Assembly (NCBI GenBank): GCA_009760855.2 | Contig: WPIO01000113.1 | Location: forward strand, 1,256,113-1,320,112 | DNA length: 64,000 nucleotides | Reading direction: 5' to 3' | Source of the DNA: Cristatella mucedo | Taxonomy: Eukaryota; Bryozoa; Phylactolaemata; Cristatellidae | Shown: one piece after another, positions 48,270 through 59,929 of the stretch | Layout: each line of letters starts with the position of its first letter | Numbering within the stretch: position 1 is the first letter of the stretch | Program-made: the position numbers and the translations under genes | Notes under the pieces: generated by a model | Databases searched by the model: none | Told to the model about the DNA's origin: nothing | What the model saw: only the letters and a program-made list of their open reading frames with translations

Positions 48270-49070
48270 AGGCTCTCAGTCAAACATAGAATCGATTTTG
48301 ACTGTCTGTTATTGAGTCTAAAAGTCTCTTATCTATTGGTTGCTTCGCTCGCTTGCACCAGTGTACGCATGCGAACTTCTTTTCCCTGCAGTATGATCTA
48401 GTAATAAACATTCGGTTGGCATACAGCAACCTCGTTCTCCTACCACTGAATTGAAATATTTTGAAGGCCGACCTTTCACCTTGCATAGTCTGGCACTTGT
48501 GTCGTGCTATATCTCTAACTGCTATGAAATAGCATATTAGAAGTCTCGACTAATGATGCATCTAGTGTGGTAAGCTTTTCCCATTAAAAATCTTCGTTTT
48601 TAAAGTGTGCTCAAGCAGTTGCACGAATTGGCTGGCGAAATAGGAAAAAATTGTGGGCTAATGCTGAACTACAACCGTTTAAACTGAAGAAATTACTCTT
48701 TATATTTCGGATTTTGTGTAATATTGAACATGTCATTGTAGCCTAGCGGCAAAAATTTGATGGCAGTTATTCATTTTCCACTGCGAGTTAAATACGTAAT
48801 TCCACGTAGGGATTGTGAGTGCATGGTGTGAAGAAATTACCTGCGGTTAATAGCAGACCGTTGGAGTCGGTAGCATGAAAGCACCAAAGCAACATTCACT
48901 TCACAGGTTTCTGGGAAGCTTCTTTAGTTCAGTGAATGAGCGTTAATGACTACCGATTGGTGGATACTGCCAAATTAAAATGTTAGCCTTATTATTCTGA
49001 GCAAGATTATGGCTGGAGTTTATGGTGTGGATTATATATTAATCCAATCAAGTCATGCACATATTTTATA
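48270..49070. other. No gene seen
   Basis: AT-rich, unassigned. Confidence 0.4.
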
Positions 49071-49074
49071 ATAT

Positions 49075-49145
49075 CTGAGGGGGTGGTAATTTCTCATCAT
49101 TTCTGAGGGTGCTTTATCAAGTGCAATATTATTATTACTATAATT
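49075..49145 (+). mobile_element. LINE-B tail fragment
   Basis: TTCTGAGGGTGCTTTATCAA, GTGCAATATTATTATTACTA: the right arm of the hairpin plus the repeat tail. Confidence 0.5.
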
Positions 49146-49453
49146 TGCGATAGCTTTAGCGCTTAAACTTCTTTTCTTTGATCATTCTACTTCCCGCTCT
49201 CATTCCGCATCAACGCTGCCGTCGCTCTGTAGACGTTCGAGCAGGAAGTGTCAGGGTCTTGTTCGAATAAGGTATGGGGTAGCTTTTCTTGCAAAGCGTA
49301 ATGTTATTGTCGACGCAGCTGATACCTGCTGCCAGCTTCGTGAGTGACTTTTTAATGAATGACTTGCAATTGCTTGGAGCGTTCGTTCCACCTGTAATAA
49401 TGCCAAGCTCGGCTATGTAACACTATTCGCGACTCCCTGTGGTTTCTCAAACT

Positions 49454-49590
49454 GCCGAGCTGGTTTGGTCCAGCGGTTAAGGTGTTCACCCCGACCAAGG
49501 TCTGGCTGAGGTCGTGGGCTCGAGCCCCGAGGCACATGTGAAGTGCCCGGATAGAGATTAAGTTCTCCTGGGCGCTATACAAATACATTC
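49454..49590 (+). mobile_element. SINE-1 copy, best preserved
   Basis: GCTGGTTTGGTCCAGCGGTTAA (A box) and GAGGTCGTGGGCTCGAGCCCC (B box), then AAGTGCCCGGATAGAGATTA and AGTTCTCCTGGGCGCTATAC, then AAATACATTC. About 137 bp. The tail matches the LINE-B 3' hairpin. Confidence 0.8.
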
Positions 49591-50089
49591 TATATATTAT
49601 ATATTTATTATATAAATGTGAGTTCCCGTGGTGATAGAAGTCATGTGCATCAGCCAAAGCCTACTGTTTAACTTCGTGTGCTATTTGAGTCAATCTGTGA
49701 CAGGGCAGTGGGACTTACGGAGTTAGTGGTTGGACTAGGTGGCTTATTGAATTAATAGGCAAACGAAAAGAAGACATCTAAGGCGCCTAGGTTGCCGGTT
49801 AATAAAGTTTAAAAATGTGGCCCTTCTCCACCAGAAGGCAGCCAAGTAGAAATATTAGTCGTAGATGTCGGCGAACTTTAATTAGACGGACTGTACAAAA
49901 TATATCGTGGTATTTTGTAGTCAGTGTATAAACTTGTAGACCCTGCCTATTAGTATAGTCATCAACGCCTGTCTACTGCTGTGGAAAACCCCACGTAGTC
50001 TAGCCGTTTTTCTTGACCCTCATTATGGCGAGATTAAGGTTAATTTCAATTGAAACTGAGAATCTAATTATAAAACTGAGCTCTACAAT

Positions 50090-50445
50090 TCTGCTTTGTT
50101 GTTCCTGAGTAATCTTGATAGGCTATCCTTTCGTTGATTTGTCTCAGCATGTGCTAGACTGTTGAACTCACTTCTAAAATTCTTACACATCAAAACTACT
50201 CTTTCGCCACTGACAAGGGCAAATTTTTACCAGCCGTATTGAGCTGCTTCTTTCATGCTGCTCAGCTGCTCTCCTTACCTTGCTATGCTTCCTGCTTTCA
50301 CTTCGTTGCTTGAGAGGTGGTTCGTGGCTGCTGGATACTCACCAAAAGCTGCTTAGGCAGTGAGGGCTCCATACATAACTGTCCTTCTTTAGACCTACAA
50401 TTTATATGGCTTTGTAAAGTTCATAACTGAGAAACGTTAAATTAA
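50090..50445 (+). mobile_element. Degraded LINE-A 3' fragment
   Basis: GTGCTAGACTGTTGAACTCA, CTTCTAAAATTCTTACACAT, then ATGGCTTTGTAAAGTTCATA and ACTGAGAAACGTTAAATT correspond to LINE-A NSLPQFLRN and its 3' UTR. Strongly diverged. Confidence 0.55.
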
Positions 50446-50959
50446 ATTCAAAATTTCAAGTGATTTGCACTATGACCTTACTGAAACTGAGTTTCTATAT
50501 TTAATTGATTAAAACAGGTTTTTAGCTGCTGTCCACTTCTATCGCTAGTCCCTTTTTTAAAAGCAGTAAAGAGTGCCCGGGTGGTTTTGCCGTATTTGTG
50601 AGCAATCCAGAAATACCTTTTTGGAGGGATGCATTTAACAAAATCTGATAAAAAAATTATGCGTACACTGTTAGTCGTACAGGCGCCAAAAGTCAATGGA
50701 TATTAGGATTGATACACAATTTACAGTATAAAAAGGAATCAATTACTATTTTTGAGCGGGAATTCTTTGCCTAAAGAACTTTAGAAAACGCGACATAAAC
50801 TGGTCACATGTTGCTGTGAGTAATTAAAACATGCAAAAAGCCCTTGCTATGTCTGCCTGGCGCCGGCTAATACCCAAGTAAAGTATTCACTCAAGTGATT
50901 GTCTTTGATCTTAGCTATTACGTTTTCATTCAATTTTCGCATCCAGCAGCTGCAGCCCG

Positions 50960-51700
50960 CAAGAAAGTAAACAGTGTATATGCCATTGCTGAGAGCTCTG
51001 ACTCCTCAGATATTACAAATAAAATAAAAAAAATAAAATTCTAGCTGCTTAAACAGTCTCTTTTTGTATAGCGACAGAACAGCCTTGACGGCTATCACCA
51101 CCACTTGCAGTGGCGATAAAGGATCGTCCACCACAGAAATCGAACCCACGACCTCGAGACCGAGGTCATAAAAGCCACCGCCTTACCTAGTTAACGGCTC
51201 AGCCGAAACGTTTCAGCTTTCTTTACTGACAGAATTGTACACATTGGTGATTACATAAAGCCACATCAGAGTAAAGCAATTGAATAATCACAAACTGTGA
51301 CCTTCCTTAAAATATTTTCCGAGGTTTCTGCATGCCGCGTAGCTACCTTAACATGGCCAAGTAAAAAGAGCTTGTCTTCTAAAGATCCTAAACTATCGTC
51401 TCTGTGGTCTTCACTGGTGTACCAAGTTAGTTCTGCCACTAGCGAGATTTTTAATGCTTCTTTTTTGAAAAAAGAGGTTGTACCCGAGTCCTTGGGTATC
51501 GGCAATCGTTAGACCCATACTTAAAAAGCCTGGAGTAGATGCAAAGATCATTGAAAACTATCGCCCCGCTTCCCTTCTTTCTTTTTTGCAAAAGATTCCT
51601 GAAATAATTGTTGCTAAGCAGTTGGTTACATTTATTAAAAAGAAGGAAATGTCCTAGTGTGGTTTGGACCTTTACCTGATTTCTCCATGATACCATCGGG
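50960..51700 (+). mobile_element. LINE-A fragment interrupted by SINE-2
   Basis: GCCATTGCTGAGAGCTCTGA, CTCCTCAGATATTA lie left of the SINE; CGGCTCAGCCGAAACGTTTC and TTTACTGACAGAATTGTACA lie to its right. In the copy at 56110 these are contiguous (GATATTAAGGGCTCAGCCG). Continues with SSLWSSLVYQVSSATSEIFN to about 51700. Confidence 0.75.
51012..51198 (-). mobile_element. SINE-2 copy nested in LINE-A
   Basis: AATAAAATTCTAGCTGCTTA, CAGTCTCTTTTTGTATAGCG, GGCTATCACCACCACTTGCA and the complement of the B box, AATCGAACCCACGACCTCG. Flanked by TTA on both sides, a possible short duplication. Confidence 0.8.
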
Positions 51701-51745
51701 TATTCCACTGTTATCTTCGCTGTGACTACTTATGAGCTGTCCTCG

Positions 51746-54560
51746 GATATGCTACACAAAACAGGACCTGCTTAGCATAAGGTGCGATGTCGCCATTAGT
51801 CGATACCTACCGGCGGGCCTTCTCCAGTAGGCCAGTGAGAACCTTCCTGCGTCCTGCGTTCGCCCCATCAACAGCTTGGCTATCAAACGTACGACCCGTA
51901 AGTTTAAAGCCCTGAATAGTGCTTGTTGCGGTAGTAGCCCACCCGACGTAGCCCAGCACGTCGTGAAACGTCAACCGGAGGCCGTTACTAAGGTCTAATT
52001 CAAATTTGAAGGGCCCGAGTCTGCCGGGCCGACTACAAGCCGACGTGAATACAGCCACTTCATCGCCGTCACCCAGTTATTGGGCAGCCTCTTAAATTCC
52101 GCCTACTAAATGTCAGCTCGCAAAAAACCAGGGGGTTACTTATCCACGATCAGGTGGTCCTGGAGAGACTAGATGCATTTCTGCTTACCGAAAATTGGAT
52201 GATGCCTTGTTCCAGTAGCTGTATTTCTGAGACCACTCGACCAGGATTCTCATTCTATCAATCCATGCATTCTGACAAGGTTGGTGACTGGGTTGCAATT
52301 GTTGTTCGCTAATCGTTTGTTACAAGATGCAAGTGCAGCTTTTTGCATGGGACATGGTTTGAATCGGTTGCAATCAGGTCATCATCAAAGGCAATGCTTC
52401 TCATTGCTGTGATATACCGGCCTCTTCTGGCTGCCTCAACCTGTTTATAGAGGAGTTTTCAGAGTTCATCCCTAAAATATTTTAGTGTGATGGGCAATTA
52501 CTGATTGTAGGAGACTTCAGTATTAACGTTGACAACCCAAGCAACCGCAAGGTTCGCTCATTTCTTGACTGTCCGAAGATTTTTGGTTTGGTCAAACACG
52601 TTAATCATTCAACTCACGTTGGTGGCCATATTCAGGATGTCGTGATCACTAAGGATGTCCTCCCCACTGACCCGCTCAGATCATTGCTCGGTCTCGTTTA
52701 CTGTTGCTGCTCCCTTGTACGTACAGGGTAATGTCAAGCTTGTCACACGACGCGACTTACAAAGCACTGACATAGACAGGTTTTTGAAATCTGTTTGTGA
52801 TGCATGTCTTCTTGATCTGCATTAGACTCGACCGGCAGCCTCGATACTCTCACTGATGCGATAAAAATGAAAACTCCAGACTGCTCTTGACAAGCATGCT
52901 CCCGTTAATTCTATCCATGTTCAAAGTCGAGGATATTCCTTTCAATTTACAAAAAACTCCTAAAGATGAGCCGTATTGAGCACAGGCTTGAACGTCGTTT
53001 CAAGACGTCAAAGTCTGATGCGGATCTAGTCAATTTCAAAGACTTCCTTCAAGTTTACACCCGAAAGCTTACAAAACTAGGGCTTCTTTTTTCATCCGAA
53101 AGCGGAATTCCTGCCATTAGGACCGTAAACAGATTTATAAGACAGTAAACTATTTACTGGCCAATGCTGCGAGGTCTGACTCCCAGATATTAAGGGCTCA
53201 CCTGAAAAGTTTTCAGCCTTCTTTACAGAGAAAATTGTGCACTTTCGTGCCTCGATTAAGCCCCCTCCGACTAAAGCAATCGCGGTTCCACAACCTGTGA
53301 CCGTCCTTAAAAAGTTATCTGAGGTATCTGCATGCGATGTGGCTACCCTATTAAGGTCTAGCAAAAGAGCTCGTCTCCTGAAGACCCAATATCTTCATCT
53401 CTGTGGTCTGCACTAGCAGACCACCTTAGCCCTGCCATCTCCAAGATTCTTAATGCTTCTCTGGGAAAAGAGTTCATCCCCAAGTCCTTCAAATCGGCAA
53501 TCGTTCGATCCATACTTGAAAAGCCTGGACCGAGAGACCGGTCCCCTGTGAAGTTCCTCAAGGGTCTGTCCTCGATCCCTTGTTGTTCTCCATTTTTACA
53601 CAACCTCTGGGAAAAGTGATTTAGACCCTTGGAATAGGATGTCACTTTTATGCTGACGATACTCAGCTGTATTTGTCATTCAAACCGTCGGAATGTGCTG
53701 CAGCAACTGAGAAACTGGTTGCTTGCCTTGCCGACATTCGATCCTGGATGTCGGAAAACTTCCTGAAATTAAATGATGATAAAACCGAGCTGCTGCTCAT
53801 AGAACAACCCAAGCGTGTGGCTGGATTAAAGGCTTTGCTCTTCTAATAGGTGATGCTGTCGTGTGACCATCACCACGTGGTAGAAATTTAGATGTCGTGT
53901 TCGACTGCTGAATCAATTTTAAAAGCGGCATTCAGAAGATGGCTTCTATAGCTAGCCATCACGTCCAATCCTTATCCAAGATCAGGAAATGTCTCTCACA
54001 GTTGCCTGTAAACTATTTAAAAAGCTCATTCGCTCTGTTTCGGCTTGATTATTGTAATTCCCTTTTAGCTGGGCTACCAAAGAACGCTGTTAGGCCACTG
54101 CAGCTGGCAATGAATAGGGCTGCAAGGCTAGTCTTCAAGTCCCAGAGGTTTGACCACGTGTCCCCTTTGCTAAAAGAGCCACAATGGATGCAGGTTGAGC
54201 AACGGATAAAGAGCAAATTTCTCACGCTGACCCACAAGGCCCGCAACGGCTGGGATCCTTCATTCCTAGCTGAACTGCTGAATCAGTTTGAGCCTGTTCG
54301 CGCCCTCAGGTCATGCATGGACAATAAATTAGCCGTTCCATTCCTCCGCTTAAAGACCGTTTGCGACAGAAGCTCTAGCTCTGCAAGTCCTTGAATGTGG
54401 AACTCGCTTCCACAATTCTTACGCAACGATAACTACTCTCCTACTGCCGACTATGGCACATCGTTTTCAGAGGTCCTGAGCCGCTACTTCTATGCTACTC
54501 ACTACCTCAACTGCTCTCCTGACTCAGCTATGCTTCCCACTTTCCCACTTTTAGGAGCCT
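51746..54560 (+). mobile_element. LINE-A copy with intact 5' end, RT core deleted, 3' end missing
   Basis: Begins GATATGCTACACAAAACAGG, exactly as the copy at 54683. The endonuclease follows with frameshifts (YQSMHSDKVG-like, GDFSINVDNPS, SDHCSVSF-like). At about 53530 LEKPGP jumps to PQGSVLDPLLFS, a deletion of roughly 400 bp covering the RT fingers and palm. FYADDTQLYLSFKPSE survives. It ends at CTTCCCACTTTCCCAC without 3' UTR or tail. Confidence 0.85.
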
Positions 54561-54682
54561 TGTTGGGGTCATTCCAGTACGGCTTTCTTTCTGTAACATG
54601 CCTAATCGATTAAATCCGGTAGAATAGTAACTGATCTGGTTCATTGCTATCTCACTTCTGAAACGTTTGCAGCATTTCAAAA
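54561..54682. other. Spacer between two LINE-A copies
   Basis: About 120 bp without similarity to either element that I can see. It contains no LINE-A tail, so the copies are not a simple tandem from one integration. Confidence 0.5.
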
Positions 54683-57600
54683 GATATGCTACATAAAACA
54701 GGACCTGCTTAGCATAAGGTGCAATGTCGCCATTAGTCGATACCTACCGGTGGGCCTTCTCCAGTAGGCCAGTGAGAACCTTCCAGAGTCCTGCGTTCGC
54801 CCTCTCAACAGCTCGACTATCAAACCTACGATTCGTAAGTTTAAAGCTCTGAATAGTACTTGTTGCGGTAGTAGCCCACCCGCCATAGCCCAGCGTGTTG
54901 TGAAATGTGGTCCGACGGCCGTCACCAAGGTCCAATTCAAATTCGAAGAGCCCACGTCAGCCAGGCCAGACGCAAACGGTAGCAAATACAACCCACTTCA
55001 TCGCCGTCGCCCAGGTGTTGGACAGCCTCTTAAATTCCGCCTGCAAAATATCTGCTCGCTGAAATTCAAGGGGTTGCTTATCCACGATCATGTGGTCCAG
55101 GAGAAGCGAGATGCATTTCTGCTTACCAAAACCTGGATGACGCCTTGTTCCAGTAGCTGTATTTCCGAGACCACTCGACCCCGGTTCTCATTCTATCAGT
55201 CCATGCGTTCTGACAATATTGGTGGCGGGGTTGCAATTGTTGTTCGCGAATTGTTTGGCTATAAAACGGGCAGTTTCTCGCATGGGTCATCGTTTGAATT
55301 GGTTGCTATCAGGTCTTCAACAAAGACAATGCCTCTCACTGTTGTGGTATACCGGCCTTCTTCGGGCTGTCTAAACTTGTTTTAAGAGGAGTTATCAGAG
55401 TTCCTCTCTAAAATATTTGTATGTGACAGGCCGTTACTGATTGTAGGAGACTTCAATATTAACGTTGACAACCCTAGCAACAGCCAGGTCCGCTCATTTC
55501 TTGACTGTCAGGAGAATTTTGGTTTGGCCCAACACGTTAATTATAGCACCCACGTCGGTGGCCACATTCTAGATCTCCTGATCACTGAGGATGTCCACCC
55601 CACTGACCCTGTGGTATGCCCACTGACCCTCTCAGATCATTGTTCAGTCTTGTTTACTGTTCCTGCTCCCTCGTACGTACATGGCAATGTCGAATTTGCC
55701 AAACGACGTAACTTACAAAGCATTGACGTGGACAAGTTTTTGCAAGTCTTCTTAATCTGCTTTCAGACTCGCCCAGCAGCCTCGATACCCTCACCAACGC
55801 GATGAACATAACACTCAGGAGTGCTCTTGACAAGCTTGCTCCGGTTCGCTCTATCCGTGTTCATAGTCGTAGAGATTCCTTTAAGTTTACAGAAAAACTC
55901 CTTAAGATGGGCCGGGTTAAGCTCAGGCTAGATCGTCGTTTCAAGAAATCGGGGTCTGATGCAGATCTAGTCAAGTTTAAAGACTTCCTTCGAGTTTGCA
56001 CCCGAAAGCTTAAAAAAACAGGGCTTCTTTTTTCATTAGAAAGCTGAATTCCTACCAATCGGACACTAAACAGATTTATAAGACAGTAAGCCATTTACTT
56101 GCCAATGCTGTGAGGTCTGACTCCCCAGATATTAAGGGCTCAGCCGAAAATTTTTCAGCCTTCTTTACTGAAAAAATTGTGCACATTCGTGCCTCCATTG
56201 AGCCCCCTCCGATCAAAGCAATCGCCGTACCTCAACCTGTGACCTTCCTTAAAAGGTTCTCCGACCTTTCTGCAAGCGATGTGGCTGCCTTAAAAAGGTC
56301 TAGCAAAAGGAGCTCGTCTCCTGAAGACCCAATACCTTCATCTCTGTGGTCTTTACTAGAAGACCAACTTAGCCCTGCCACAATTAAGACTTTTAATGTT
56401 TCTTTGGTAAGAGGGGTCGTCCCCAAGTCCTTCAAATCGGCAATTGTTAGACCTATTCTTAAAAAGCCTGGATTAGACACAGAGGTCCTAGTAAACTATC
56501 GCCCAGTTTTCCTTCTTCCGTTCTTATAAAAAATTCTTGAAAAAATTGTTGCTAAGCAGCTGGTTGAACGTATTGAAAATAATAGAATGTCAGAAACATT
56601 TCAATCAGGGTTCAAAAGGCAGCACTCTACTGAAACTGCTCTCCTCCGTGTTAACAATGACATTCTACGTGGCAACGACGGCGGGAATGCCACTGCCCTA
56701 GCTCTGCTAGACCCGTCTGCTGCCTTTGACACTATTGCTCACGAAGTTCTGCTTGAACGATTGAGAACAACGATCGGTCTGGCAGACGTAGCACTGGCGT
56801 GGTTTAAATCACACTTGTCTGATCGTGTTCAATCCGTGTCGTGTGGGGGTCAGGTCTTAGACACGAGAAGGGTCACCTGTGGAGTCCCTCAAGAGTCTGT
56901 ACTTGGTCCCTTGCTGTTCTCCATTTATACGCAACCTCTGGGAAAAGTAATTAAGGCCCATGGAATAGGATATCACATCCATGCTGACGATACTCAGTTG
57001 TATTTGTCATTCAAACCGTCGGAATCTGCTTAGGCAACTGAGAAACTGAATGCTTGCCTTGTCGATATTCGATCCTGGATGTCGGAAAACTTCCTGAAAT
57101 TCAATGATGATAAAATCGAACTGCTGCTCATAGGACACCCTAAGCGTGTGGCTGGATTAAAAGGCTTTGCTCTCCTAATTGGTGATGCTATTGTGCGGCC
57201 ATCACCATTTGCTCAAAATTTAGGTGTCTTTTTCGACAGCTGCCTCAATTTCAAAAGCTTATTCAGAAGACTGCCTCTACAGCTAGCCATCATATCAGAT
57301 CCCTGTCCAAGATTAGGAGCTGTCTCCCACAGTGGCTTGTATTCAACTCAACTAGCTCTCTAGTTCTGTCTCGGCTTGATTAGTGTAATTCTCTTTTGGC
57401 TGGGCCGCCAAAGAAAGCTATTATGCCACTACAGCGGACTATGAATATAGCTGCAAGGCTGGTTTTCAAGTCCCAGTGGTTTGAGCACGTGTCTCCTCTG
57501 CTGAAGGAGCTAGGATGATTTCGGTTGAGCACAGGATACAGAGCAAAGTTCCTATGCTGACCCACAAGGCCCGCCACGGCTTGGCTCCTTCATACATAGC

Positions 57601-58023
57601 TGAGCAGCTGCATCAGTTTCAGCCTGTTCGCTTCCTTAGGTCCCGTGTGGACAATAAATTAGCTGTCCCTTTCCTCCGCTTAACGACCGTTGGCGACAGA
57701 AGCTTTAGCTCTGCAGGTCCTAGACTGTGGAACTGGCTTCCACAATTCTTATGGAACGATATCTACGCTCCTACTGCCGACTATGGCACATCGTTTTCAG
57801 CGGTCCTGAGCTGTTACTTCTATGGCACTCACTACCTCAACTGCTCTCCTGACTCTGCTATGCTTCCCAATTTCTCTTCGTTGCGTGAGACGAAGTCTGT
57901 TGGGTACCGAATGCGTACCGAAGGCCGCTTAGGCTGTGAGTGGGCTATAGAAAACTGTCCTGTATAACACCCACATGGTCTTTATGACTTTGTGGAGTTA
58001 CAGACGGAGATACATTACATTAC
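54683..58023 (+). mobile_element. Near full-length LINE-A (CR1/L2 group), inactivated
   Basis: 3.34 kb from GATATGCTACATAAAACAGG to TACATTACATTAC. The AP-endonuclease (about 55000-55690) has LLTKTWM, GGGVAIVVRE, VVYRPSSG, LIVGDFNINVDN and LTLSDHCSVLF. The RT (about 56440-57300) has VRPILKKPGLD, VNYRPV, GFKRQHSTETALL, DPSAAFDTIAHEVLL, GVPQESVLGPLLFSIYTQ and HADDTQLYLSFKPSES. A C-terminal domain and a hairpin 3' UTR follow. Broken by stops at about 55383, 56045, 56527 and 57031 and by at least two frameshifts. No separate ORF1 is visible in the 5' 220 bp. Confidence 0.9.
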
Positions 58024-58315
58024 GACTCTCTGCGAATCTTCATGCTCACTCCTCATTGTCTGTGGCTACCGATTGCTAAGGAAAGACTGCATTTTTTTGA
58101 GTACTGAATACAAAACCATCTAAAATGACACTCACTCGTCAAATAAATCTCTAGAGTTACCAAAAAGGACACACAATGTTGCATTGCAAAGGTTAAGTGC
58201 TTGGCACTGTAACTTGACTGAAGTTCAGTTTATGTTTTTAGAATTGGATGTTGAATTTTACTGCCTAGCGACTGTCCACTTAAATTAATAGTATCCTTTA
58301 AAAATATTATTTACA

Positions 58316-59300
58316 GTATTAGTGTTATTAGTAATAATAATTTACTTTATAAAAAAGCGCACTTAGGGAACTCGATCTATTTCTAGGTGCTTTCCATTTG
58401 CGGTAAAGGGAAACTCGATTGAATCCTGAGCAATATTATTCTTGATAAACTAGAAGAATAACATGGTTAGGGATGACACACACAGGGTCAGCTCGCGAGT
58501 GTAGTTAGTGGCAGTATGCATGGTCGCACCACGCACAAGCAAAATGACAAATCACGTGAATCAACAGAATGCTTTCTTAGATTTGTGTCTTTTTAAGTTA
58601 CTTTAAATATGGTCAAGTCGGGGATGTTGTGACGCAAGTCAAGAGTTAGTTCCAGGTTTTGTGAGTACACAAACTAAATGCACGATCTCCAAAGGTTTTT
58701 GAGGTTTGACTGGGGTATTGGCAAGTTGTCCGATTTCAAAAAGCTGATGGTACGATGCTTGACCTGTTCGGGGCAAATATAATAAAGATAGGCTGAAGCC
58801 AAAGAATGAAGTGACCTAAGAGGGAGCGACAAAATTTTGAAGTCGATCCGTTGCTTGACTCTGAGGAAGTGCAGGTTGGCAAGAAGTGGTGTGATATGGC
58901 AACTGGGAAGCTGACGACAGACAAGGCTAGCTGCAGAGTTTGGCAACAATCATGCCAGATTGCACATATCGAAAGGATCGCAAGCAGTGAGTTACAGAAG
59001 TCAAGACGGGATGTCACAAATGCACGGAACAATTTAGACGTGTTATCCTAATCTAAACAAGCCCGAGTTTTAGCATTGCTGTGTATCTAAAAGTAGGCAA
59101 ACTTGATTGCGGAGCTGATGCGGTCGTCTAACGAGAGGTCATTTTCGAAAATGGCTATTGAATTTTGAGCAGATATAACTTGGGATTTTCTGGCAGAGCC
59201 AATATTGACCGTCAGCCTTTCCAATTATTGAATCGCACTGTGTTGATACGTAACTAGTAAGTTAGTTTTGTCATCATTCAGTTTAATACAATTTCTATAT
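58316..59300 (-). mobile_element. LINE-B copy, longest contiguous
   Basis: Antisense: tail (AAAAAGCGCACTTAGGGAAC, ATTTCTAGGTGCTTTCCATT), 3' UTR, C-terminal domain ([34 protein letters not shown]), then the RT thumb down to AACTAACTTACTAGT near 59270. About 985 bp. It joins the two segments that are split at 45961/47395. Confidence 0.85.
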
Positions 59301-59415
59301 ATATTCTTATATATATTATATATATATGTTATATTATATATTATATTATATTATATATTATATATTATATATATATATATTATATATATTCTATATATAT
59401 ATATTTCTATATAAT
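59298..59415. repeat. TATA-rich tract of mixed unit
   Basis: Alternating TATATTA and TATATA units, partly self-complementary, at the 5' boundary of the LINE-B copy. Confidence 0.9.
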
Positions 59416-59607
59416 ACAATTTGATGCCATCTATGGGGCATGTTATCAACACTTGCAGCCAAAAGATGAAAGAATTTGCAGTGTTCTTTTAAAAGGCAAT
59501 ATACAATTATGTTGGTGATATTGCTGTATTTATGAGCGATCAATGAGTAATTTTACAGTGTAATATATTCATTGAATTATTTTTTATTAATAACAAGCAC
59601 AAAAAGC

Positions 59608-59925
59608 ATTTGCTCTGCAGGTCCTAGACAGTGGAACTCGCTTCCACGATTCTTAGGCAACGGACACTACTCTCTTACTGCCGACTATAGCACATCCTTT
59701 CAGCGGCCCTGAGCTCCTACTTCTATGCTACTCACTATCTCAGCTGCTCTCCTGACTTTGCTATGCTTCCCAACTCTCTTTGTTGCATGAGACGAATTCT
59801 GTCGGCTACCGAATGTGTACCGAAAGACGCTTAGGCTGTGAGTGTGCTATACAAAACTCTTCTCAGTAACCCTCAAATGGTCTTTATGACTTTGAGGAGT
59901 TACAGAAGGAGATAAATTCTACACA
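59608..59925 (+). mobile_element. 5'-truncated LINE-A copy
   Basis: GCTCTGCAGGTCCTAGACAG, TGGAACTCGCTTCCACGATT, then TCTTTATGACTTTGAGGAGT and TACAGAAGGAGATAAATTCT. The tail is decayed. Confidence 0.8.
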
Positions 59926-59929
59926 TTAT

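Noticed and set aside
51780-51930. A short plus-strand ORF (MSPLVDTYR..) in the LINE-A 5' region, ending at the same TGA in both copies
   Set aside because: The differences between the copies change amino acids freely, so a conserved upstream ORF is not supported by two copies.
51807-52058. Minus-strand ORF in the LINE-A 5' region, repeated at 54744
   Set aside because: It recurs only because both LINE-A copies share the 5' sequence; it is antisense and lacks features of a gene.
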